Positions 8,098-16,145 of a stretch of DNA of 64,000 nucleotides are shown here, piece by piece. The notes beneath the pieces were generated by a model. The model was not told the DNA's origin. It saw only the letters and a program-made list of their open reading frames with translations, and searched no databases. The DNA lies in assembly GCA_964462515.1 (NCBI GenBank), contig CAYWXK010000004.1:1-64000 (forward strand), written 5' to 3'. The first letter of the stretch is position 1. The number at the start of each line of letters is the position of its first letter. This DNA is from CAYWXK01 sp964462515. GTDB lineage: Bacteria; Planctomycetota; Phycisphaerae; Sedimentisphaerales; Anaerobacaceae. Made by a program: the position numbers and the translations under genes.

Positions 8098-8636
8098 TTG
8101 TTGGCCTCGTGATTCAAAATCAGTCTCAGCTTACTGAGACCATACCGGTACCGGCTTTTGGCTGTGTTGACAGAGATTTCCTGCGATTTGGCAATCGTAT
8201 CGAACGTCATCGCCGCGTGCAGGTGCAACATTATCACCTCACGCTGCTCGTATGGTAGCTGTGCCATCGCTACACTGAGACGCTGCAACTGTTCGTTGCA
8301 GATAACCACCTCGGCAGGCTCATCCGACCTAAAGCAGGCAGACTCTTTAGGGTTTGCTTCAACGCTTCCCGCGATGGATGCAGCCCTATTTCTGTTCCGG
8401 GCACAATTAGCAGTACAGGTTAATAAATAGCCCTTGAGACTTCCGGTTAAACGAAAGTTATGAACATCCTCAACGAACCGCACAAAGACATCGTGCACAA
8501 CGTCTTCTGCGATACTGACGTCCTTGAGCAGGGCAACCGCCAGGAGCAGCAAATCTCTCTTGTATTTCTCATAAATCCGCGTAAGAGCATCTTTGCTCCC
8601 GCGTTTGCATCTTAAAACAAGCAGCTTGTCTTCCAT
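8094..8636 (-). CDS. ECF-type RNA polymerase sigma factor B
   Basis: 180 residues from the ATG at 8636 (MEDKLLVLRCKRGS). That start aligns with sigma A; a TTG ten codons upstream is less likely. Region 2 has DVSIAEDVVHDVFVRFVED and ARNRNRA. Region 4 has LPYEQREVIMLHLHAAMTFDTIA and a helix SVNTAKSRYRYGLSKL. The match to sigma A is strong throughout, yet the anti-sigma of B resembles that of cassette D in its sensor part, so sigma and sensor have different histories. An extended -10-like box (TGTTATATT) lies 43 bp upstream. Confidence 0.93.
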   Translation of the reverse strand: MEDKLLVLRCKRGSKDALTRIYEKYKRDLLLLAVALLKDVSIAEDVVHDVFVRFVEDVHNFRLTGSLKGYLLTCTANCARNRNRAASIAGSVEANPKESACFRSDEPAEVVICNEQLQRLSVAMAQLPYEQREVIMLHLHAAMTFDTIAKSQEISVNTAKSRYRYGLSKLRLILNHEANK

Positions 8637-8678
8637 ATTGGCCAGCCAAAAAAACTTCTGCAACAAACCTCTGTCGCT

Positions 8679-8687
8679 AATATAACA
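8679..8687 (-). promoter_or_regulatory. Extended -10-like box upstream of sigma B
   Basis: The minus strand reads GATTGTTATATTAGCGACA. GATTGTTATA is identical to the box at 5934-5942 upstream of sigma A, and GACA follows at the same place as in the second sigma A box. No clear -35 is seen. Confidence 0.35.
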
Positions 8688-8766
8688 ATCAATGGGGTAT
8701 TACGGGTCTATGAAAATTCCATTTTTTTCAAATTTGTCGGGTTTAAGAGCTGCCGACCATATAAAA

Positions 8767-8791
8767 AAGGCCGGGACAAACGCCCGGCCTT
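8767..8791 (-). terminator. Rho-independent terminator of cassette C
   Basis: Perfect AAGGCCGGG/CCCGGCCTT stem with a 7-base loop and six T on the minus strand, about 27 bases beyond the stop at 8818. Confidence 0.8.
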
Positions 8792-8817
8792 GCTTACAGG
8801 TTCACAAGATGACCAAG

Positions 8818-10290
8818 CTACTTAGGTAAGCCCGCTTCAAGCTCCGCCAGTTTCTCCGCGGTAACGGTCTCCGCTCGCAAATCGCCGAAGATGACCCTGT
8901 ATTCGTTATCCGAAGTCTTCCATCTCATCAGCACCTTGTCCGTATCCGCAGGCGTCACAGTCTCACCATAGTAAGCCGGCTCCTTTTTCTCCTGAACCAG
9001 CGTCATATGGAACAGACCAAGAGACTGTACCGGCCTCATAATCTCCATTATCTTTTTAGCCTTTTCTTCTTCCGGCAGCTTATCCATTTCTCCTTTTAAG
9101 TCTTCTTTTAATTTCAATGCCGCCGCTGTAGGGTTATTGCTGTCCTTAATCGCCACTATTTCATTCATAAGATTCATCATATCTATCTTTTTGGGATACC
9201 TGCCCATTATTTGTTCGCAGAATCTCAACCCCTCGATTGCTCCCTCTTCGCTCGCACTCGGCATCTTATAACCGCCGGGCAGGATGGTCGTGTAATCCTG
9301 TGGTATCACAGGCTTAAATTCATCAGCATTTACCTGAACATACCACTGAAAATCATAAAGCTCCCCTTCCATCTGCATCTGCTCATTCATCTTGAAATAC
9401 ATTTCTTCCCGCACCGGCAGTTCCGTCTTTCTATCCACCCACAAAATTACCTTTACATCTTTCATCATACCGCCGAGACAGGCAGGGTCGGTCGTCTCGA
9501 AACCTTCGACCTCAACTCCGTCAATTACAGATTTACCTATATCAACATATTTGGAATTTATAATCTGCCTGAGCAAATCTCTCGGGTCGTTGCTCTGCTT
9601 TTTCATCCTCGCAAGCACGGACTCGTCGAATTCCATCGTAATATATTGCTTTTGCTCCGTCATAATCATATACACCTTTTTTTCGTTGGGAAGGACATAC
9701 ATAAGCTGTTTCATTTTCTGGCCGGCGCCGTTGACAACCATATCCATATCCACTTCCATCTTCATACCGTACTCGTTCGATATCAAAACGGTACTTGTCA
9801 TCTCCATAGGACCGCTTGGCATTCCCGGCTGCATACTACCCGTCGTTTTCATCTTCATCTTGTACATAAATGCCTGCACCTGCTCAACTTTTGCGAGGAC
9901 ATCCGCCAGGGCCACTCCCGGTTTTGTGCCGGTCCAGAGATATAGACCCGCCAGACACACCAATACTACGGAGGCAGCAACCGCTATTTTGGCAATAGGA
10001 TTTTTCATAATTAATCTCCTTAATTCAAAGATTCTGCTTTCTTTAACAGTTTTTTTGAGTTGCACACTTTGCCGGCGAATAATTTGATTCATTACCTCAT
10101 CTTCAAGGTTTCTGTGGGCAATCGTTTCGCCATTCTTAACGAGGCGCTGCTGCAAACGCTGAACTTCCTGAAGTTCCTTCCGGCAGACGGGACAGACCTT
10201 CAGATGCTCAGTCAGCATTTGCTTTTGCGGTTCTTCCAGGAATCCCTCAATGTAGCCGGCTAACAGTTCTTTACATTCTGCGCAGTTCAT
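8818..10290 (-). CDS. Zinc-finger anti-sigma factor C with LolA-like periplasmic domain
   Basis: 490 residues. The N-terminal domain is a classical zinc-containing anti-sigma (zf-HC2/ZAS) module: Cys3 and Cys6, then His29-x3-Cys33-x2-Cys36. A coiled segment leads to a membrane helix at about 101-120. The periplasmic part is Met-rich (MYKMKMKTTGSMQPGMPSG...). It contains LolA-like elements (VILWVDRKTELPVREEMYF) and ends in the YRVIFGDLRAETV motif found in anti-sigmas B and D. A ribosome site AGGTG precedes the ATG, 2 bp after the sigma C stop. This is the only one of the four with a zinc finger, which suggests possible redox or metal responsiveness. Confidence 0.88.
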   Translation of the reverse strand: MNCAECKELLAGYIEGFLEEPQKQMLTEHLKVCPVCRKELQEVQRLQQRLVKNGETIAHRNLEDEVMNQIIRRQSVQLKKTVKESRIFELRRLIMKNPIAKIAVAASVVLVCLAGLYLWTGTKPGVALADVLAKVEQVQAFMYKMKMKTTGSMQPGMPSGPMEMTSTVLISNEYGMKMEVDMDMVVNGAGQKMKQLMYVLPNEKKVYMIMTEQKQYITMEFDESVLARMKKQSNDPRDLLRQIINSKYVDIGKSVIDGVEVEGFETTDPACLGGMMKDVKVILWVDRKTELPVREEMYFKMNEQMQMEGELYDFQWYVQVNADEFKPVIPQDYTTILPGGYKMPSASEEGAIEGLRFCEQIMGRYPKKIDMMNLMNEIVAIKDSNNPTAAALKLKEDLKGEMDKLPEEEKAKKIMEIMRPVQSLGLFHMTLVQEKKEPAYYGETVTPADTDKVLMRWKTSDNEYRVIFGDLRAETVTAEKLAELEAGLPK

Positions 10291-10292
10291 AA

Positions 10293-10832
10293 TTACACCT
10301 CATAAGTTTTAGCACGCTGCTGCTGTAGAGAGTCCCGCAGCATAGCGTAGGCCCGTGATAACGTCTTTGTAACAGTGCCCAAAGGCATTGCCAGACTTTC
10401 GGCAATCTGGCTGCAGGAATGGCTCGCGTAATACCTCAGCAAAACGATTTTGCGATAATCCTCAGGCAACTTGGCAATCGCCGCTTCGAGAGCGTAATCC
10501 TGCGACAGTTCAGGGTCGCCGGCCTCCTGTGAAAACGACCGGATAGCTTCCCGCTGCTGGCGGATTCGCTTATTTCTTTGGTGTTCTTTTGCAACGTGGT
10601 CGGCGATGCCGAGCAGCCAGAAGAAAAACGATTCAGGCTTTTTTAACCTACTCATATTGAAATAGGCACGCACAAGACTTTCCTGTGCAGCTTCCTCAGC
10701 ACTGTCTTTGTTGCCGAGTTTACCCGCCAGATGGGCCAGGAGGGCCCCCTGATAACGCCGCACAAGGTAACGAAAATCATCCGGATGGCCATCCAGACAA
10801 CGTTCAACGTAATATTGGTCCATTTCCTGCAT
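10293..10832 (-). CDS. ECF-type RNA polymerase sigma factor C
   Basis: 179 residues. Region 2 (about 12-80) has YLVRRYQGALLAHL, DSAEEAAQESLVRAYFNMSRL and FFFWLLGIADHVAKEHQR. Region 4 has LPEDYRKIVLLRYYASHSCSQIAE followed by PLGTVTKTLSRAYAMLRDSL. It is distinct from sigmas A and B and closer to the common RpoE-like group that pairs with ZAS anti-sigmas, as it does here. GAGGTG lies before the ATG at 10832. A TATAAT box (minus strand, 10871-10876) is a plausible -10, though with a poor -35. Confidence 0.93.
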   Translation of the reverse strand: MQEMDQYYVERCLDGHPDDFRYLVRRYQGALLAHLAGKLGNKDSAEEAAQESLVRAYFNMSRLKKPESFFFWLLGIADHVAKEHQRNKRIRQQREAIRSFSQEAGDPELSQDYALEAAIAKLPEDYRKIVLLRYYASHSCSQIAESLAMPLGTVTKTLSRAYAMLRDSLQQQRAKTYEV

Positions 10833-10967
10833 ACCAGCACCTCGAAAAAGCCATCAGTATCTGTGTTCTCATTATATAGTGTAGGATTGGCGGGATTTGC
10901 GACAGAAAAATAGTAAAAATTTGAGGGGGGCGAACAAGACCGGTTCCATTTTAAGGAGGCGCATAAG

Positions 10968-10994
10968 AAAGGCCGGGACAAACACCCGGCCTTT
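10968..10994 (-). terminator. Rho-independent terminator of cassette D
   Basis: Perfect AAAGGCCGGG/CCCGGCCTTT stem with a 7-base loop, 30 bases beyond the stop at 11024. It is nearly identical in sequence to the terminator at 8767-8791. Confidence 0.8.
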
Positions 10995-11023
10995 GTGGTA
11001 AATATCGCTGATGACCGGCAAAT

Positions 11024-12205
11024 TTACTTTGGCAGATTCTCCGGCGGCACATCTTTGACGCTCAAATCGCCATAGATAACGCGGTAAGTTTGCGAATTTT
11101 TCGGCTGATACCAGAATATCGCCTTTTCCGCATCACCGAGTTTTACGCCTTTTCCGGCATAGTGCCAGTCAATACCGTATGGGGCCAGTTGTTGAAAGAA
11201 AATAAATCCTCGCCCAAAGGTCATACCAAGCCGAGTTCCTTCCACATCCGAGACGTTCAATTGACGAATTTTCTCACCGACCAGGGGAGTCAGCTTGAGG
11301 AAATCTTCGACGTTTATGTTTTCAGGAAAGCTGCCATCGAGCAAAAGCTTGGCCCACATACGCAGCGCCTCAACGAAATCCTGCTCGGTGAAATCGCGTA
11401 AGTTGACTTCTGTCTTGCTCAACGTGTAACCGGCAGGCACTTCCATACCGACTAAGGAGTCATCTACCGGCACATCAAACTCGATGTTCTTGAGAATGTA
11501 AAGCGACTTTTGTGCCAGCAGCAATTCGATGCGTATCGGCTTAGCCGTCTGGGGGTCGGCCCAGATTGTAACCTTTTCATTTGGACCGCTGGCCTGAAAG
11601 CCAATGACCCTGCGTCCATCAATATTACACTGGCCAAGTTCCTGGACCGGCCAATCGGGGTGTTCCTTTAAGTCGCTAACGATATTTCGGACAAGTCCCA
11701 GGAGGCTTCTGGTCCCTTCCTGAAGCGGTCCCTGTATGTCAATGTATGCTGCACCCTTGCTGGGCGGGTCAAGCGTGAGCATCCTTGCACTATCGAGGTC
11801 GATTATCATTATAGTTTCCATATTCGAGATTGTTCTTCTGATTCTGTTGCCCACGATAATATCATGAATGACCGGTCCTTTTCCTTCTTCGCCTGCAATA
11901 AAATCAAGAACCACAGTGCGGGCATTGAGAATTGGCTGGATAACCTGGGCGAAGGTTACATTTGAGCCAAACGGATTACCGACAAAGTATATTCCAAACA
12001 ATACCACTATGATTATCACCGCAGCAGCGGCTAATTTTGTAATTGGACTTTTCATAATATGCTCCCAAAAAATATGCTGTTTTCTTGTTTGCAACAAAGT
12101 CTTACTAAAATCTGCAGATACCTGTTGTGCGATTTTGTACGCATCAACCGGCACATTTTCATTGCCAATGTTTTTCAGGATTTCTTCGATATTTTCCTTG
12201 CTCAT
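11024..12205 (-). CDS. Membrane-anchored anti-sigma factor D
   Basis: 393 residues: cytoplasmic head 1-55 without zinc ligands, a membrane helix at about 57-76 (KLAAAAVIIIVVLFGIYFV), and a periplasmic domain that parallels residues of about 85-405 of anti-sigma B. It stops right after YRVIYGDLSVKDVPPENLPK, where B carries an extra domain. GGGAG lies 9 bases before the ATG, and the gene starts 4 bp after sigma D. The juxtamembrane IMKSPITKLAAAA again matches the other three. Its partner sigma is not similar to sigma B, so a sensor shared with B is paired here with a different sigma. Confidence 0.8.
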   Translation of the reverse strand: MSKENIEEILKNIGNENVPVDAYKIAQQVSADFSKTLLQTRKQHIFWEHIMKSPITKLAAAAVIIIVVLFGIYFVGNPFGSNVTFAQVIQPILNARTVVLDFIAGEEGKGPVIHDIIVGNRIRRTISNMETIMIIDLDSARMLTLDPPSKGAAYIDIQGPLQEGTRSLLGLVRNIVSDLKEHPDWPVQELGQCNIDGRRVIGFQASGPNEKVTIWADPQTAKPIRIELLLAQKSLYILKNIEFDVPVDDSLVGMEVPAGYTLSKTEVNLRDFTEQDFVEALRMWAKLLLDGSFPENINVEDFLKLTPLVGEKIRQLNVSDVEGTRLGMTFGRGFIFFQQLAPYGIDWHYAGKGVKLGDAEKAIFWYQPKNSQTYRVIYGDLSVKDVPPENLPK

Positions 12206-12209
12206 ATTT

Positions 12210-12719
12210 CTACTCCCGTTCTACAAAAGAGGCTAATTTGCTTTTCAGTGCTGCGAGAGCCTTGGATACGTGAGACCTTGCACCGGCTTCAGTGCAGGAT
12301 AACTTTTCGGATATGGCCGGATAGTCTTGCTGCTGAAGGTATCGCATCACTACGGCGGTCGCCTGCTTATCGGGCAGCTGAGTAATTGCCTGTCTTACTT
12401 TTACAGCCAACTCGGTGCGGTCGAGCTTTTGGTCGGCAGGGCCGGCGAGGTCTATTTGGTTGTGGCTGAGCTGGCCGTCTCTACCGATTCTATTTCGCCA
12501 GGCCTTTGAGTTGGCCGTAAGGGCGATTCGGTAGATATAGGCAGCGGCTTTTTTGCCATTGAGTTTGCCAAGATACTGCCAGATACCTAATAAAGCGTAT
12601 TGAACAGCTTCAGTGAAAAGCTCGCGGTCACCTGTCAGCTTCCAGAGAACCGACAGCAAAAATACTGAATACCTGGCTCTGATTTTCTCAAAGAGTTCTA
12701 TTCGTTCGGCATACTTCAT
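12210..12719 (-). CDS. ECF-type RNA polymerase sigma factor D (divergent)
   Basis: 169 residues. Region 2 is recognisable (RYSVFLLSVLWKLTGDRELFTEAVQYALLGIW... AAYIYRIALTANSKAWR), as is region 4 (LPDKQATAVVMRYLQQQDYPAISEKL... GARSHVSKALAALKSKL). The usual region 2.2 acidic helix is altered: DRELFTEAVQ replaces the common DAEDLVQE. A 14-bp perfect palindrome lies 30 bp upstream of the start. Coupled to anti-sigma D with a 4-bp gap. Confidence 0.88.
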   Translation of the reverse strand: MKYAERIELFEKIRARYSVFLLSVLWKLTGDRELFTEAVQYALLGIWQYLGKLNGKKAAAYIYRIALTANSKAWRNRIGRDGQLSHNQIDLAGPADQKLDRTELAVKVRQAITQLPDKQATAVVMRYLQQQDYPAISEKLSCTEAGARSHVSKALAALKSKLASFVERE

Positions 12720-12748
12720 TTGTTTGGCTCTATAGACCCACGAATACC

Positions 12749-12762
12749 CTGAACATGTTCAG
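12749..12762. promoter_or_regulatory. Perfect 14-bp palindrome upstream of sigma D
   Basis: CTGAACATGTTCAG, fully self-complementary with no spacer, centred 36 bp before the sigma D start. It could be an operator for a dimeric regulator. It is too short and lacks the T-run for a terminator. The minus-strand TGTTATTAT box lies just upstream, so a bound protein would sit on the start of the transcript. Confidence 0.35.
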
Positions 12763-12831
12763 ATTCCACTAATAATAACAGCCCAGTCGGAATTTTGTGT
12801 AAAAGTTTATGGAGAAAAACTGCTACTGCTT

Positions 12832-14025
12832 TTACTTTTTTGCAGGAATAGGGGTGCGGGTTTTGAGGATGATAAGCAGGCCGAGGATGCCTGAAAAGAG
12901 GTAGCCGAAGGGCGTAATTGCCAAAATCAGGTGAGTGCCAAGACGTTCTGCGGCAGGAGCAAGCGCCATAAAGACGATGTTAGCCACTGCCCAGGTGCCG
13001 CCGACGATGAAGGCCATTCTTTGGCCGAGATTCAGGCCTGTTGCGTGGCGGGCGAGCGTTATCAACAATATATAGGCCGAAAACGAATAAAAGCCGGCGC
13101 CGAAAAGCAGCCAGACAGCAGGTCTATTATCCATCAGGAATAGATATGGAAGCAGGAAAGGTGTCACAAGAAAAAGTGCAATGGTAGAGCAGATAAGCTC
13201 GCCTTTTCTATGCGCGATGGCTGCCCAAACGATTGTGCCGACCGCGCCGCCTATCCCATAGACGGTTGTAGAGAAGCCACCAAAGGTAAGGTCAAAGCCA
13301 AGCTCATTAAGACGGGTAGGAATGAGATTGGCGAGAATGGTTGTGGAGATGGCGGCAGGGATGCCCATCGCCACCACGGGCCAGAAAGACAGGCTCACAG
13401 GAGACGGGCTGCCGGGAGGTATCTTATTCGTGTTGTTCTCTTTTGGCTCAACGGCCAGATGGATTTTAAGCAAGACGACCATCAGGATGCCGACAACAGG
13501 ACATAGAAGCAGCGGATACAAACCGCCGAGACCGAATTTTGAAACCAGAATGGTTGAGATTGCGCCGCCGCAGGCGTAACCAACAAAGCCGCCGGTCATA
13601 AATACAGCGGTGCTGATTGCAGACGGGATAGCGGCAATTGAGTAAACGGCCCGGAGGGCTTCGGGGTGAGCGATTGCGATGCCGCCGCCGCTGATTATCG
13701 CCAGAACGAGCAGGAGCAGAAGGCCCTCGCCGGATTTGGGCAAGGCGGCAAGGAGACAAATACTTGCGGCTAAGAACAAGCCCAGGTGAAGGAGCAGCGG
13801 CGCGGTCTTGTCGGCACGGGTATGACCGGTTAGTAACTGGATGCCGTTAGCTGAAAGTATTACCAACGCGAGGACAAAACCGCCAAGGGACAAGCTAAGT
13901 GAGAATTCGGCTCGGACAGCGGGAAGCAGCGAAGGCAGCATATTGCCGAACATATCGACAAAAAAATGCACGGCCGAAAGCACCAGAAGCTGCATCCATT
14001 GAAATGTAGAGATTCTCTTATGCAA
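12832..14025 (-). CDS. MFS transporter, fosmidomycin-resistance-like
   Basis: 397 residues with about 12 hydrophobic helices and a central polar loop (EPKENNTNKIPPGSPSP). The N-terminus LSAVHFFVDMFGNMLPSLLPAV and the segment GISIAHPEAL-like (GIAIAHPEALRAV) match the Fsr/fosmidomycin-resistance branch of the major facilitator superfamily, in which His and Pro of the first helix and of the AHPEA loop are conserved. The annotated start is TTG (14025), with AAAGG some 13 bases upstream; an ATG at 13995 is the alternative. It is an inner-membrane exporter whose substrate is unknown. It begins 62 bp from the next minus-strand gene and is probably transcribed separately from the sigma cassettes. Confidence 0.8.
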   Translation of the reverse strand: MHKRISTFQWMQLLVLSAVHFFVDMFGNMLPSLLPAVRAEFSLSLSLGGFVLALVILSANGIQLLTGHTRADKTAPLLLHLGLFLAASICLLAALPKSGEGLLLLLVLAIISGGGIAIAHPEALRAVYSIAAIPSAISTAVFMTGGFVGYACGGAISTILVSKFGLGGLYPLLLCPVVGILMVVLLKIHLAVEPKENNTNKIPPGSPSPVSLSFWPVVAMGIPAAISTTILANLIPTRLNELGFDLTFGGFSTTVYGIGGAVGTIVWAAIAHRKGELICSTIALFLVTPFLLPYLFLMDNRPAVWLLFGAGFYSFSAYILLITLARHATGLNLGQRMAFIVGGTWAVANIVFMALAPAAERLGTHLILAITPFGYLFSGILGLLIILKTRTPIPAKK

Positions 14026-14087
14026 GTATCAACAAGTCTGCCTTTCAAACTTTTTTTCTATTCGGTATAACGTCTTTACTATAATAC

Positions 14088-16079
14088 TTATTTTTCCGTT
14101 TTTTGGCTACCTTGTTTTGCTACTGCGACATCAAGCAGTTGGCGGGCTTTGTCATAGTTGGGATTAAATTGCAATGCCTGGCGATACTGGTTTATCGCCT
14201 CATCGGTCTTACCCTGCTGCTCCAGAAGGATGCCGAGATTGCAGGACATTTCCACATCATCTGGTCGCCGGCTCAGCACTATTCGAAACTTTGTAATCGC
14301 CTCATCGTTTTTACCTTGTTGTGCGAGAGCAAGTCCGAGCAGGCCGTGGGCAATTACGTTGTCAGGCTGGAGTTTGAGCAATTTGTTGTAACAGTCGATA
14401 GCCTCATCAAATCTTTTCATTGCAGATAGTGTCAGGCCGAGGCCGTGGAGGGCGTCGACGTTGTCAGATTTTATCTTCAAGCTGATGGTATAGTGGTCGA
14501 GGGCCTGCTGGAGCTGGCCCTGGAGTCGCAGCAGATTAGCGAGGTTGTAATTTGCCTCGGCTAATACTTCCTGGAGGCGCTGGTGTTTTGTGTTCTGGGT
14601 CAGCTCTATCGCCTTTTTATAATGGTCGATGGCTTCATTGGTCAGGCCTTTGGAAACAAGAGCGTTTGCGAGGTTATTGTGCGTTTCGGGCAAGTCGGTT
14701 CTTAATTGCAGCCCTTTCGTGTAGTGGTCAATGGCCTGGTCGATTTTACCGAGCTGGTGGAGAAGATTGGCATAATTATTGTGCATAACATAGTTGTCGG
14801 AAGTAACACTGAGGGTATGCTCAAACAAGGTAAAGCTATTTTGCCAGTGTCGCAATTGCAGACGGGTAGTAACAACTGCGGCTGAAAGTGTGAGGGTCGC
14901 TGTAATCAACAGGACCGGTTTCTTATAGTGCCATTTTGCGGCGAGGTCAGCAATGCCCCATGCCAGCATAATCAGCAATCCGAGCATAGGGATATACATA
15001 TATCTATCAGCTCTGGCTTGAGCGCCGACCTGCACCAAGCCGATTACCGGGATGAGGATGCCAAGAAACAAGAGCCAGCCGACCACTAAATATTTTCGGC
15101 GGTTGAAGGCATAAATGCAGAATATCGAAACCGAAGTCAGCACGGCAATAGATACGACCAGCCGGAGTATCGAAAAGCTGCCGGCCGGATGAGGATAAAA
15201 GACTGCTAATTTGCTGGGCCATATCAATTTTTCGATGTATGTTGCGTAAGAAATGACGGCATTGGCGATTCGGTATTTGAGGGGGATACTTTCCAGCGGT
15301 GAGACGACGCCGCCTTTCTCCTGGGAGATAAAGGTGATTGCACTTACAAACGCAGAAAGGGCAAAGAGGGGGATTTTTTCTACAACGAGACGCAGAGCAG
15401 AATATTTTGGGCGACAGGATTGCGGCGAATCGGTGCGGGGGAATTGGCGTTGAGCCTGTTGGAATCTTTCTAAAGGCCAAAAATCCAGCAGCAGCAGGAC
15501 AAACGGCAGGGTAACAACCATCGGCTTAGCCAGCAATCCCAGAGAGAATGCTAAAACTAACAGCAGATATTTGCCGAAGGTGGGCTGCCTTGCATAGCGG
15601 ATGTAAGCGGCTATGGTCAAGAGCCAGAAAAAGGTGCTTAAAACATTTTTGCGTTCAGCAATCCAGGCGACGGATTCGAGCTGGAGCGGATGGACAGCGA
15701 AGACGGCTGCTACAAAGGCAGATGGCCAGATTGTGTTAGTCAAGGTTTTCAAGACCCAAAAGACCAGCAAAACATTGGCTATGTGAAGCAACAAACTGAT
15801 TAAATGATGACCGAAGGGATTGAGGCCAAAGAGATGGTAATCCAGCAGGTGGCTAAGTGAGGTGAGGGGATGCCACATAAAGAAGTGCGGGGTGGTGAAG
15901 GCCCAAACGATGGATTTTAGGGTTATGCCGTCTTTTACGTGAGGGTTGTCAGTGATGTATTTATCGTCATCATATTTGAGAAATTCGTGCTTGAGGACTG
16001 GCCAGAATGTCACCACAGTCAGCACGATTAGAGACAGACATATCAGAAGACAGCGATGCTTATTAAATATGCTCCGCAT
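14088..16079 (-). CDS. GT-C-fold membrane protein with C-terminal TPR repeats (TMTC-like)
   Basis: 663 residues. The first 400 contain about 10-12 membrane helices, with an acidic luminal loop after helix 1 (LKYDDDKYITDNP), a typical GT-C polyprenyl-phosphate sugar transferase feature, and PLTSLSHLLDYHLFGLNPFGHH. Residues 430-650 contain about six TPR units, for example NYVMHNNYANLLHQLGKIDQ and DNVDALHGLGLTLSAMKRFD. This matches bacterial DUF1736/TMTC-like proteins, which are proposed O-mannosyl transferases. Inferred role: membrane glycosylation of proteins or lipids, with the TPR part binding partners. No clear ribosome site lies before the ATG at 16079. Confidence 0.82.
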   Translation of the reverse strand: MRSIFNKHRCLLICLSLIVLTVVTFWPVLKHEFLKYDDDKYITDNPHVKDGITLKSIVWAFTTPHFFMWHPLTSLSHLLDYHLFGLNPFGHHLISLLLHIANVLLVFWVLKTLTNTIWPSAFVAAVFAVHPLQLESVAWIAERKNVLSTFFWLLTIAAYIRYARQPTFGKYLLLVLAFSLGLLAKPMVVTLPFVLLLLDFWPLERFQQAQRQFPRTDSPQSCRPKYSALRLVVEKIPLFALSAFVSAITFISQEKGGVVSPLESIPLKYRIANAVISYATYIEKLIWPSKLAVFYPHPAGSFSILRLVVSIAVLTSVSIFCIYAFNRRKYLVVGWLLFLGILIPVIGLVQVGAQARADRYMYIPMLGLLIMLAWGIADLAAKWHYKKPVLLITATLTLSAAVVTTRLQLRHWQNSFTLFEHTLSVTSDNYVMHNNYANLLHQLGKIDQAIDHYTKGLQLRTDLPETHNNLANALVSKGLTNEAIDHYKKAIELTQNTKHQRLQEVLAEANYNLANLLRLQGQLQQALDHYTISLKIKSDNVDALHGLGLTLSAMKRFDEAIDCYNKLLKLQPDNVIAHGLLGLALAQQGKNDEAITKFRIVLSRRPDDVEMSCNLGILLEQQGKTDEAINQYRQALQFNPNYDKARQLLDVAVAKQGSQKTEK

Positions 16080-16145
16080 TTTAGCTGGTCCGGTTTTTGC
16101 GTTTTAGAAGCGGGCTAAATCCGCCGAACGTCCGGCGGATAAAAG

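Noticed and set aside
9211..10087. Long plus-strand ORFs opposite anti-sigma C
   Set aside because: Low-complexity His/Ile-rich shadows of the Met-rich real gene on the minus strand.
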